DNA from: Hyposmocoma kahamanoa
Taxonomy: Eukaryota > Arthropoda > Insecta > Lepidoptera > Cosmopterigidae
DNA: 64,000 nucleotides
Direction: 5' to 3'
Assembly (NCBI RefSeq): GCF_003589595.1
Contig: NW_020654810.1
Span: forward strand, 25,034,428 to 25,098,427
Shown: one piece after another, positions 10,539 to 20,094 of the stretch
Position numbering within the stretch: position 1 is the stretch's first letter
Layout of the letters: each line of letters starts with the position of its first letter
Made by a program: the position numbers and the translations under genes
The notes under the pieces: model-generated
Seen by the model: only the letters and a program-made list of their open reading frames with translations
Database searches by the model: none
Told to the model about the DNA's origin: nothing

Positions 10539-11983
10539 TTATAACAAATAATTTAGTAATTCCACGAAAACAATTGAATATCATAGTGGTCAAACATCAT
10601 GACATTCAATATAAACCTTAAAAAATTACAATTTACTTTATTTATTTTATTTTACAACAATTATTACAATAATTATTTCTTTAAAAAAATTATAGTAATG
10701 AATATTATAACGTTATTAATTTATTTTTGCATAGTTAATCATTAGTATGTTATAATTATTATTAGAAATATCGAACATTAAGAAAGAATCATTCGACTTG
10801 ACAGGACTTGAAAGGACGCCAAAAATTCGTAGGATTTACTGAATAATTACAATTTTTTTATGTTAATTATCAACATAGATTAAATTACGTGCACCAGCAC
10901 CCCCACTTGTTGATTTTATTTTCCCAACCATGTTCGTAAATATTTGCCTTAATTTACTATACACACACAATTTGTCGTTGATGTGCCATACAATTCTTTA
11001 TCAGCCTAGGCCAGGAAAGTAAGTACGTTAGGTAAATGCACATAAATGCGAACAACTTTTTTAAACATTAATTTCCTATTATAATAGTACATCTTCTTCT
11101 TCATTAATTAAACCTCTTCTATTTCCTCGCATTAAAAAAAGCACTATATATTCTTCTGCAGGAACGGAGATTGCCTGGCCATAATACAAGGCCAAGTAAC
11201 TCACGCTCATCAAGCAATCCCTGACTCCCAGCCTCTATAATAATATACTGTTACCAAACAACGTTATGCGTAGTCTCATACATACAACCAACAAGTTGTT
11301 GGACTGCAATGTTAATAGGCTAGACCAGTACAACATTCGATGGATGTCAGACGAACTTGTGAACGCTCTCTGGAGAACTATGGACTGTTTACAATGTTAA
11401 TTCGTTACATGAGCTTTTACAATGTAAATAAACTTATTTTTGTTCATCAGCAACGCCTAGAAGCAAATGGAAAGTACTCTCAGGTTACGTTAGGCTCTAT
11501 CTAGACATTTTTACTCATATAAGTGACCTTGTTTACTAGGCGGCTTCCCGTAGCAGACAGCCACGTACTGGCCCCGCCCATTTTATAATAAACAATAAAA
11601 AAATAAAAATTGCGTCTATAGGTTATAGAATAATAGCCCATAGACGCGCACCGACTCCGTCATTTTACGTGACAACCCGCCTTTGCTACAACACGCCACA
11701 AACTAGAAGGTCACAACTTCATAAAATTCGGATTGAAAAGTGGGCCTCGGCACCCCCAGTTGCAAGGTAAGAACAAATAAACACAACACACACTCACACA
11801 CAAAACTATGTAATTGGCTACATTCGTTTGTAATCGAAGACTACAAGTATACAGTTACAAAGGAAATAATCTATAGTACCTAATAGAAATTTTTAAACCT
11901 ACACTAGGTTAACTTGCCCAACTCCCACTACAACCATCCTAGCTCTATAGAAGCCATTCTAACCACAGCGCTCCAGTTCCGCG
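10539..11983. other. No gene recognised; isolated strong splice-donor match
   Basis: Mostly A+T-rich. Near 11570 a GC-box-like CCCCGCCCA is followed by TTATAATAA, and at 11761-11770 GCAAGGTAAGAA matches a strong splice donor (GT at 11767). This could be a non-coding first exon of a host gene on the plus strand, but nothing else supports it. An inverted pair (GCGTCTAT and ATAGACGC) lies at about 11612-11654. Confidence 0.3.
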
Positions 11984-12204
11984 TGTGACGTCACACCCCC
12001 GCTGTGACGTAAGCACTGCGTTTCAAACTTCACTCTCAGAGACCCTTTACTGGAACTAGGTTCCGCTAGGGTTCCACGTGCACGAGAAATATACAACATA
12101 CGTGTTTGTGGGAGAACTACTTAATGATACTAATGACTCAATCTTAGGGTTAATAGTTCTTGGCTTTGTCGTTAAGACATTTTAAAAAGGTAAAATTGAC
12201 AACA
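11984..12204 (+). mobile_element. Putative 5' LTR of an LTR retrotransposon
   Basis: The segment starts TGTGACGTCAC and ends TTGACAACA, giving the TG...CA ends expected of an LTR. It is followed after TTTT by an 18-base match to the tRNA-Lys primer-binding site. Length would be about 221 bp. It holds one perfect TGACGTCA (11986) and one near match (12005), possible transcription-factor sites in a U3 region. No gag or pol codons and no second LTR were found. The left boundary is a guess from the TG rule. Confidence 0.45.
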
Positions 12205-12208
12205 TTTT

Positions 12209-12226
12209 TGGCGCCCAACGTGAGGC
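12209..12226 (+). promoter_or_regulatory. Primer-binding site, tRNA-Lys type
   Basis: TGGCGCCCAACGTGAGGC matches 17 of 18 bases of the site complementary to the 3' end of tRNA-Lys (TGGCGCCCAACGTGGGGC), used to prime reverse transcription in many retroelements. An 18-base match this close is unlikely by chance, and it follows a TG...CA-bounded segment. Confidence 0.65.
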
Positions 12227-12989
12227 GCATTCTGTCTTCCGTACATGCTCAATTTTAAGTTATTATTATTGATTTTAATCTATTATACTCACGTATATAT
12301 ACCACACAAAAATAATACCCGGTACCTACTTTGAGTGCCAGTAATATAATTGTCTACGTCACCAATTTAGAAAAAGTGGGAAGCCTATATTTATGCTGAA
12401 ATTGCTTAACCACGGAGTTATAAACACCTGTTATTTTATTACATCTTGTCGTGTATTTGTGCATGTATTCAAAAATAGCGCAGCGTGTAAGGTGAGCGGT
12501 CTATTTCCGAGAGTGACGTCAGAGAGGCGTGGCGATGACGTCACAGCTTCAAAGCGTCGAGCTGCGGTTTGTTTACTTGACGTCCTAGTTGGACTGGTTT
12601 GGTGATTGTTTTCTGGTTTGTAATTTAATGGAAGGTCGAATATTTATTTAATTGTCTGCGATATTTGCTTTATTGTCAACTTAGATGAAGAAAACAAACG
12701 CCAATGTATCTATGTTGCACAAATTTATAAATAGGGTAAATTTTTACGAATGAGTTGCTATATAAATATCTATAATAAAAATATTTGGAAAACGATTGCT
12801 TTTTGCATATCATTAAGCAACAGTAGAGCTCCTTCTGGAAGAGTTTGTGATGATGCTGACCTCCTTCATTGTCATGCCACCTTTTTATCGACCTCTTTAC
12901 TACTTCCCGGCCACTTACGTTTAAAATTTTGAATCGTTCTTAAATTCCTTTTCCTTTCACTATTTCTATATTGGCTTTTTATTTATAAA
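12227..12989. other. No gene recognised apart from a CRE-like cluster
   Basis: Leader-like DNA follows the primer-binding site, then the TGACGTCA cluster. A strong donor-like AAGGTGAGC lies at about 12489. A short match to the Rep-C left end (GTAGAGCTCCTTCTGGA) occurs at about 12824. Confidence 0.35.
12514..12585. promoter_or_regulatory. Cluster of CRE-like TGACGTCA sites
   Basis: Perfect TGACGTCA palindromes at 12514-12521 and 12536-12543 and a one-base variant TGACGTCC at 12578-12585. The sequence between is richer in G+C than the surroundings. TGACGTCA is the binding site of CREB/ATF-type bZIP factors. Together with 11986 and 12005 this makes five sites in 600 bp. It could mark a host promoter or retroelement control sequence. 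Confidence 0.45.
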
Positions 12990-13071
12990 AAATAAATGCG
13001 TTTTTGACCTCCATCTCACCTGATGGAGAGGGACGATGAGGTCGACGATGTAGCACGCCTAAAAAATGCCA
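12990..13071 (-). mobile_element. LINE-D 3' end, copy 2, short
   Basis: Reverse-complement match to the LINE-D terminus (ATCTCACCTGATGGAGAG, GAGGTCGACGATG). Only the last RT residues and part of the 3' UTR remain. Confidence 0.6.
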
Positions 13072-13592
13072 CATACTGCTACATACATAGTAAACTTACA
13101 TATACATTATAATAATAAATAATATAATATATATATCCAAAGCAACATTATACAGAGTCTTGAATTTGACAATTGTTAGACAGATGCTTGCGCAGCATGC
13201 GCTTGAACGATAATTTGGTCTGAGCTTGTCCTTACATGGAGCGGAAGCGCGTTCCAAAGACGGATTGCATGAATGGTAAAAGAATTAGAGAAGGAATAGA
13301 GAATTTAATTCTACGGGAAGATCGCAATCCGCATCCCGGCTATGAATCATTTTTCCAAACATTTTTCACCCGACTGTACCAACAAAAGATCCTATTTATA
13401 CAGATGCCTATACAGTTATATTTCATCCAAGTTAATTAGATATAATAATAGACGTGGAAAATTACAACGGTCTTATTAATTATTCAGTCAAATAAACTGA
13501 AGCTTGTAACACACGTAAAGTTATCGCCCCCGGGCAAAACACCTATTAAGCTGCGTGTGGCGAACTTTAAAACAAGTATTGAATGTACTTAC
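13072..13592. other. No gene recognised
   Basis: A 67-codon open frame at 13236-13439 has no recognised motif. ACCCGACTG near 13371 is a short match to a motif also seen at about 24508. Confidence 0.35.
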
Positions 13593-13740
13593 CTGTTTGC
13601 CATAAATGGGGTTCACTCAGCGATTTCGGGACTCAGAGGGTCGGACGGGTCGCAGAGACTTCTAAGAACACAGACTGCCTGTATCGTGTATGTGATGGAT
13701 TCGAAGTATGGAACTGACGAATTTTAAGTTTGAAACTATG
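13593..13740 (-). other. Candidate host first coding exon (5' UTR plus ATG, ending in a strong donor)
   Basis: On the minus strand the sequence runs into ATGGCAAACAG followed by GTAAGTAC, a near-perfect splice donor (exon end at 13593). An ATG starts 11 bases before the junction, with G at +4. In the same frame a TGA lies a few codons upstream, as expected if this ATG is a true start. The preceding 100-150 bases are less A+T-rich than the neighbourhood. The left limit given is arbitrary and no downstream exon was recognised. This is inference from splice grammar only. Confidence 0.3.
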
Positions 13741-13985
13741 ATTACGTCACCCACTTTGGCACGAATACGTGTATCATATAACATAGTATGTATAACATAC
13801 TATTTTAATCAGGCATTAAGGCGGGTCACCGGAGAAGAAGCGGGAAAAACTGTTCCGCTAGCTGTGTTTGGTTACAAAAAATGAACGATACACCAAAGGA
13901 TATTCTCTAAAGAATGTGCTGCTGTGTTACACGATAGGATGTACTTTACCCGATCATATAAAAGTCTAAAAATAATTATTTAAGA

Positions 13986-14265
13986 ATAAATTATATAGAA
14001 CTAAAGTGATCGACATAGCTCGCTTAAACGGCAGTGGGCCGGGCATGTCTACAGGAGTGTTGATTGCCGATGGAGCAGATTTCTTTTAAAATGGCGACCA
14101 CGTCAAGGATATAACGATGGGACGCCCTGCGACAAGACGGACGGTGAACCTGAGCAAGGTGGCCGGTAGAGTCTGGATGCGCGCGGCACAAGACCGGGAA
14201 AGTTGGTGTGCTCTAGAGGAGGTTTATGTCCACCAGTGGAAGCGTTTAAGCTGATGATGATAAGA
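13986..14265 (+). pseudogene. LINE-R RT C-terminus and (TGA)n tail
   Basis: Pieces in shifting frames read RTKVIDIARL, then QWAGHVYRSVDCRW, WRPR, and finally KVAGRVWMRAAQDRE followed by EVYVHQWK. This is the C-terminal signature of RTE-like insect non-LTR retrotransposons (WAGH...RW...WRPR...AG-W...A-DR--W...EAYVQQW). It is followed by the TGATGATGATA tail usual for that group. At least two frameshifts break the frame. Confidence 0.75.
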
Positions 14266-14466
14266 TATTTCTTTTTAAATAGTATAGAAAACCTGCAAAG
14301 ATTTTGGTTTTTAACTGAAGCCCTAACCGCCCGCTGCCTCGCCATCAGGCGCTTGTCGACGTCGGATTTTTTTTCCGCCTGTACTTATTTTACTCATATT
14401 AATTTACAGCGAGCGGATTGCAGGACGCGATCTCTTCCTAAAATCTAGACTAGCGTTGTATTTTAA

Positions 14467-14633
14467 GTCCTGTGTTGCGGGTGCCATGTACACACACATA
14501 GACAACCACAAACTCACAAGAGAAATAAATGTAAGCTATGCAAATATTTCTCCCAGCCCTGGAATCGATACCAGGATCTGTTCTGATCAGGTCTGTGACA
14601 GACTAGTATGGCGACCATTCGGTCACGGAGGCA
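14467..14633 (-). mobile_element. SINE-A copy 4, with altered head
   Basis: On the minus strand: GCCTCCGTGACCGAATGG, then extra sequence between A- and B-box regions relative to other copies (a duplicated CTGATCAG/GACAG stretch), then the shared body ending at CCCGCAACACAGG. Confidence 0.75.
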
Positions 14634-15867
14634 TTTTATTTATTTATCGGTGTAAGAAAGTCACATCTGCAAAATGACAACTTAGACGAAGAAAAGTTAA
14701 AGATTCTACGAATTAAATCGCTCGATTACTTTTTGCATTTAAATTAATAGAAAAACTCTTTATTTTCAGATCAATCCATAAGACGTTGAGAACAGAAACA
14801 CTTAAAATTATGTTAGTAAAGCAATTAAAAATGTTGCAATATATTTTTTTTATTACGTGTAAGGAAAAAGGAAACGTTTCACGAAGGTTTGGGGCAATTT
14901 CATAAAGTGATCCGTACCGCCCCCCAGTGAGCGCTGATGAGTCCTAAGGGAGCGGTACAGGCAGTAGGGGGCCTCGGAAGCAATTGGGTGGCGTTGATGC
15001 AGTCCAGGGGGTGCTACTGCATTTGAAAAAAATCTGAAGAAAAGTCTATATACATTTTATTTTCGTGCTGAGGAAGTCATCAACTTATTGATATAGCCTG
15101 ACGAATCGAAAGAGTTATGTCAGGAAAGTAACAAATAAAGCTCCGTAGTCTCTGCCTACTTCAATAGAAGATAGGTGATAGTGTATACGTATGTAAGTTA
15201 AGGTGATTTAAAGGAAGCATTTCCATAATAAAAATATAGAACTTATTTTTAACAAAATGTTTTTATTTTATAACTGGTAGGTATATTATAAAAGTGTTCC
15301 TGAGCTTATATTATACTAACACAACTACATATAACTACCACTAGACATTTATAAATTCAACTATTTCGAAAAAAGTAGCACTTTTCTCACAACACATAGA
15401 TACAAAAAATATTGAAAACACTTCGACAAACAAAACAAAATAAAAAGAATTAATAAACAAAATAAAAAATACATAAAACAAAAGACAAAAATAGACAAAA
15501 AGCAAAAAAAATACAAAATATAACGACTACAAATTGTACTCTCATTAGTGCTGTTGTGGCGTACGAAAAAGGACTTCACTCAGCTTATGCCACAGCCATA
15601 ACTGACTGTGGCGGTGGTTTTCGATGAGTATATGATACATAATTACTAACCCAATACAAAGTACCACATATTACACCTGTCTTTTTCACTACAATTAAAA
15701 ACACATATAGTATGCCTTACCGTTTCACGCGCCAAAAATAAATGATAGTTAGAAAAATTAGCAACGCACAGGTGTAATAGAGAAGGATAGACGCGTTCTT
15801 GTATCGCGTCTCGGTCGTAATAAATCTTAAATTCCAGATTCAAAATCGCGAAACTCAACTATTGCTT
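14634..15867. other. No gene recognised; A-rich low-complexity block
   Basis: At 15400-15520 the plus strand is almost pure A with scattered C and G. This makes a 72-codon hydrophobic open frame on the minus strand that is compositional, not coding. A G-rich patch lies at 14920-15020. Confidence 0.4.
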
Positions 15868-16080
15868 TCGGAGTCGAGGTTCGTAATTCCCGCACCGCCC
15901 TTGAAACTTACAATGTTTTTCATCACACTTACACGTAAATAGTATTATTATATGCAAGCTACCTTGTCTATAATGCCCTAAATAAAACCCTCGGGCCCTT
16001 TTTTTCTCATTAGATCCATATTCATGTAATACTAATTACGTGCAAGTGTAATTAAAATATATATTTCATAGACAAGCAAA
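15868..16080. mobile_element. MITE-J copy 1, foldback
   Basis: The left half on the minus strand and the right half on the plus strand share the motif TACTAATTACGTG/TACTATTTACGTG followed by CAAGTGT and AAAAACATT-like sequence. The element can therefore fold on itself around CCCTCGGGCCC. The outer left motif GAGTCGAGGTTCGTAATTCC recurs in the element at 23145. Confidence 0.5.
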
Positions 16081-16227
16081 TATACCCACTTGAAACCGTT
16101 ACGTAGTCATTCGTAAGGCAGATTGTATTGAGAAGAATCAGTTACAAATTGTAAGGGCTGCAAATAGACCTTTGTTCACATTTAGCATTAAAATGTTTAT
16201 ATCAAATATCTACAATAGAAACAACCT

Positions 16228-16237
16228 NNNNNNNNNN
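16228..16237. other. Assembly gap (10 N) with identical 47-bp flanks
   Basis: Ten N characters. The 47 bases before the gap (16181-16227) are repeated exactly after it (16238-16284). This is the signature of two contigs joined end to end without merging their overlap, so the second copy is probably artificial. Confidence 0.95.
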
Positions 16238-16525
16238 TTTAGCATTAAAATGTTTATATCAAATATCTACAATAGAAACAACCTTTCATTAAACAACCCT
16301 TTCACTAAACAGGTCACTAGCAAGTATTTTGTTATCTAAGTTCTCAGAAGCGGTAAATAACGTTATAGTATAGAATTACACTTTAGTTTTAAACCTCTTA
16401 AATGGCAAAATTTGAATATCAAACGGAATCTTATTATAGAAGCAGTAAATAACAGGTAAACTTCGCAATTTGCTGACTATCGTAACTAGCGGGTGTACCT
16501 GATATTAAATTTACATACATACAAT

Positions 16526-16632
16526 TAAAATACAAAGATCGAACACAATGAAAAATTTCTTCGACCCGACAGGACTCGATCCTGCGACCACGGGATTCCG
16601 TCCCCATTGCTTAACCAACTAAGCCACAAGTC
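16526..16632 (-). mobile_element. SINE-B-like copy 5, divergent
   Basis: On the minus strand it has the head TGGCTTAGTTGG, a B-box-like GGATCGAGTCC and the tail GTGTTCGATCTTTG. The leader is replaced by unrelated sequence. It may be a related subfamily, since 45605-45655 shares its GACCCGACAGGACTCGA motif. Confidence 0.65.
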
Positions 16633-16671
16633 CAGTTATCAAGTTGAGGAAATTCTTTTGTGTGTCCACCA

Positions 16672-16790
16672 CTGGGGTGCACACTTTCCAACAAAAAAGT
16701 ATCATCGAAACCAGTTCACAAATGTCGGAGTACATAGTACATAGTACAGTCAAATTGAGAATCTCCTCGTTTTTTTTGAAGTCGGTTTTT
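16672..16790 (-). mobile_element. MITE-K copy 2, partial
   Basis: Minus strand starts AACCGACTTCAAAAAA and continues with GAGATTCTCAATTTGACTG and a CCGACATTTGTGAACTGG motif, as in the copies at 46728 and 48643. The right end is missing. Confidence 0.6.
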
Positions 16791-16832
16791 AAAAGAAATG
16801 TTACACCAGGATCGCTGCTTACCCTCATTGCT

Positions 16833-17235
16833 GAATATACATAATTTGAATAAGAAAGACGATATCCATAATATTAACCTTAGAGATAAGTCCAAACTCA
16901 TGGTACCACGTTTTCTTTTATGGGGAACTGTATACGTTTTTGCAATAAGATTCCGGAGCTTATATTAAGATCATCATTTCCTAAGTTTAAAAACTACATT
17001 AAAAATATTTTGATCGAAAAATCATATTACAAAATTGAACACTACGTGTTAGATAAAGATATTGTATGGAAAGACAACATGGCTCTAAATTCCACACAAA
17101 TTTGATTCAAAGTGTATTCCATAGCATTCAAGTTTATTTGAAAAGAGCAATCCCTAGAGTTTCTTGTTGGTTCTTCTCATGGAAGTCAGCGTAGCGAACG
17201 AGCAGTAGCTTAAATTTTATTTTGGAATATATTAT
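16833..17235 (+). pseudogene. LINE-E RT C-terminus and 3' UTR, copy 1
   Basis: Read first in one frame (DIHNINLRDKSKLMVPRF), then after a frameshift as NCIRFCNKIPE, KFKNYIKNILIEKSYYKIE and DKDIVWKDNMAL up to a TGA stop at 17104. The NKIP-E, FK--K--L--KAYY, D-K-W pattern is the usual C-terminus of a common insect LINE RT. The 3' UTR holds the shared CCTAGAGTTTCTTG motif and ends near TTTGACCTTGACTGTG. The copy at 35403 carries a similar lesion before the NKIPE motif. Confidence 0.7.
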
Positions 17236-17370
17236 TCTTTGACCTTGACTGTGATGTTATAGTTTGAGGTGTTAAACTTTACCCTTCAAGGAACTAACCA
17301 GTCTGTTTTCGTCGTTAATCTCGTCAGGTTTAACGTTTTCGTTATATAACCTAAAAAAGTGTATTATTTA

Positions 17371-17638
17371 CATTGACTTACAAATAAATGGACGACGGGT
17401 CTAATACAAAAACCACGAAAAAAATGTCCCAAGTCAACCTATTTAAACGTAGTGACATGTAAAGGAATATGAAAAAGCTAAAACGTTGAATTTAAATTGT
17501 AATGTCATCGCAGTACTGTCTAATTTTGCTTGCTTCGCTGTCAGTCGAACAAACGAAGACTAAAGCGTGAATGACGCTCTGTGTACGATTTTAACGCCCT
17601 ATAAGTTCGGACACTTTCCATATAATTGCAAGTCAATG
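17371..17638. mobile_element. MITE-H copy 1 with perfect 8-bp target duplication
   Basis: 268 bp bounded by CATTGACTTACAA... and an inverted copy ending ...GCAAGTCAATG (18 of 21 end bases match). The target ATTATTTA is duplicated exactly at 17363-17370 and 17639-17646. Eight-base duplications with short inverted ends fit hAT-type non-autonomous elements. Non-coding. Nearly identical over its length to the copy at 23447, apart from an 18-bp indel near the right end and a few substitutions. Confidence 0.85.
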
Positions 17639-19256
17639 ATTATTTATTAAAAAAAAATGCTGCTTACATCTTACAGAGAATTGCCTTACTCAAATATTCA
17701 CTCTTTGATTCCGCTACTCTATTGAATTTGTCCCCATTTACTTCTGTTTCTTTCGTTGACTTTTACTGACAAGAATGTCCTTTTTGGTCCCGTGTTCTTA
17801 TTATATTACGAGTCAATTCATGACCAAATTGTCCACTTTATATTCCTATTATAAAACAACATAACATTGCATTGGTTGTAATTTTCGTTTTAAATATAAT
17901 GGAGCGAGGATTTACGCCATAATTCAAATTACCAAGTATTGGATTTAAACATTCAGTCGTATTAAAAATAACAAGCGTGACACGCATAATGTAATGATCC
18001 TTAATGGTTATTAAGAGCTCTCATGCCAAAAAAGTTTTGACGTTGGCTCCGCCCAAATTTGTGAAACAAATATATGCCTGAAGTTCGCGTGACATGCGAC
18101 AAGAGATGTTGAATTTTGCGCATTAAAAGTACCAAATTCGTTTTAGCGGAATAACTCTAAAACTAAAGGGATTAAAAAAAATCCGTAGTGACAGTTGTCG
18201 ATCATGCATAAATATAATTAATTATCTAATTTTTGTCCTAATAACCTGTAGCATTTCGAGGATGAATCGAAAAAATGTGAAAATTAGAGGTCATTTCGTG
18301 ATTTTTATCTATCGAGGAAACTTTATTGTTTTATGTTTCTGATTAATGTCTATGCTTGAATATATCGTGTAGTTACTCATACAATATTTTATTTTTAACT
18401 TTAAAGTGGATATACCCCTCTAAAATCAAATCGAAGATTAGGAATTTTTCCTCTGCTCCCTCTTAAGTACTAGAGCTGTGGGAGATGTAACCCAGTGGAA
18501 GAGCGGTTGCTTCTCAAATCTGTTGCCTCCTTCAAACTTAATTTATTAATAATTATTATTTATTATTAATTATATCAATAATTATTATGGAAAAAGAAAT
18601 TTGAAATATTTGTTAATTATATTAATGAACAAAATGAGTGAGGAATTTAGGAAAAAAAAACAACAAACACTATAAATCATGCATTAAGAATTTTTTTTGA
18701 AAACTGAACTCGTGTGTGAAACTAGTTTCATAACAACATCTCACGAGTGTTTTAATGCCTAATTATGTACAGTTACATACACTGCTTTGTCTACACACAT
18801 ATTATAAGCTCTCTGTGATGTGTTCAGGAGCCGCATGTTACGACTGGCGAAATGGCGAAAAACAAAAACTTTTCTCACGCAAATCGCGCAACCGTAGTTT
18901 TTTTTTAATTCATACACAAACTAGAGCTGCCCCAACTATTATATACGACATCAAGTAACGTGTTAGATTTGTGAAAATTGTTTGTTTGTTTCAGAGATGG
19001 TCGAAATTTTTTATCGAATTTGATGTTATTATTAAGCAATAATAATATTTTCACAGATATGCAATGAAACCTGCTCGAAGAAGGTTCACAGCCCTGGGAA
19101 AACATTCAACTCATTGAAAGAGACGAATGCCCAGCAGTACGACGTCTAATTAGTAGTGCCAGAAAACCACACAAATTACCTTGGTCTCAAAGAGAACAAC
19201 GTATATCATTCCGGTCTGTGTTTTCTAAGTAGTGCACTGAGAACACCAGACTATAG
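17639..19256. other. No gene recognised
   Basis: A+T-rich. A tRNA-like fragment (GTAACCCAGTGGAAGAGCGG) occurs at about 18488 but has no B-box or acceptor stem. An A/T-only run of TTATTATTAATT type lies at 18540-18590. Confidence 0.4.
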
Positions 19257-19345
19257 AACAAATTTAGGAATTTCCTTAATTGGTCTTACCGGGAATCGCA
19301 CACGGGACCTCCTCACTCAGCGCACATAGTACAAACCTTTAGCCA
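19257..19345 (-). mobile_element. tRNA-like SINE fragment
   Basis: On the minus strand a B-box-like GTGCGATTCCCGG follows a degraded head (GTGCGCTGAGTGAGG). Too short to assign to a family. Confidence 0.35.
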
Positions 19346-20094
19346 ACTACAAAACAATTTTTTTATATATATAATAGTAAGTGACTTAGCTAGAGACTAT
19401 GCGAAAACCAATAATTTCAGTCTCTACCGGACATCGAACGGCGGCGTGCTTTTGAGAAAAAGTGAAGGCTCAGTAATAATAAGAATTGCCTCGGAAGCAG
19501 ATTTCGCATCTATAAGAAATAAATGACTAGATATACGATTTGCTATGTTTTCATTTCGTACCTTATTTATCAGTTAATATTTATATAGATTTAATGAATT
19601 TTCTTCGCAGCTACTTGACAGCACGCACTTATTATTATCTATCACATCAAAAATACTCATACACATACACACCGAAACACACAAATTACAAATATATGCT
19701 GCAAACATACACAGTAAACACTCAAACAACCACCCAGAAAAATGTTTTAGTGTTACCCCATGCTATCCATTCCTGTACAATAATTTACTACCTAATCACA
19801 TTACAAGTACCGAACTCACACCATAATCTTTGTCTTCAATTTGTAACTGACTGCTGGTTCAGTTGCAAAAATAAATACAATCTCTGGACACGCCCTTATC
19901 TTCTTATAAAAAATGCCTGAAATTAATAATATTTTAAATAATATTGACATTTCGAATCTGCTTTTTGGAAACCTGAAAAATGTTTCTCGCTTATTAAGTA
20001 AAACAATAAAACATTAAATATAATTACTCAGAACATTTGCATCATAAATGCTAATTTCAACAATTTTGCTACGTTACTCGAAAGAACAGAGATA

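Noticed and set aside
15075..15135. Hammerhead-like motif (CCTGACGAATCGAAAGAG ... GTCAGG)
   Set aside because: CTGACGA and GAAA are separated by three bases that cannot form stem II. Only the outer CCTGAC/GTCAGG stem pairs.
15361..15579. Hydrophobic 72-codon minus-strand frame, and the 96-codon frame at 52976-53266
   Set aside because: Both translate A-rich low-complexity DNA (runs of F, L, Y, I). The second lies inside the Harbinger element.
19540..19920. 126-codon open frame upstream of the LINE endonuclease
   Set aside because: No motif, A+T-rich codons and no homologous ORF1 features such as zinc knuckles. Treated as LINE 5' region or unique DNA.
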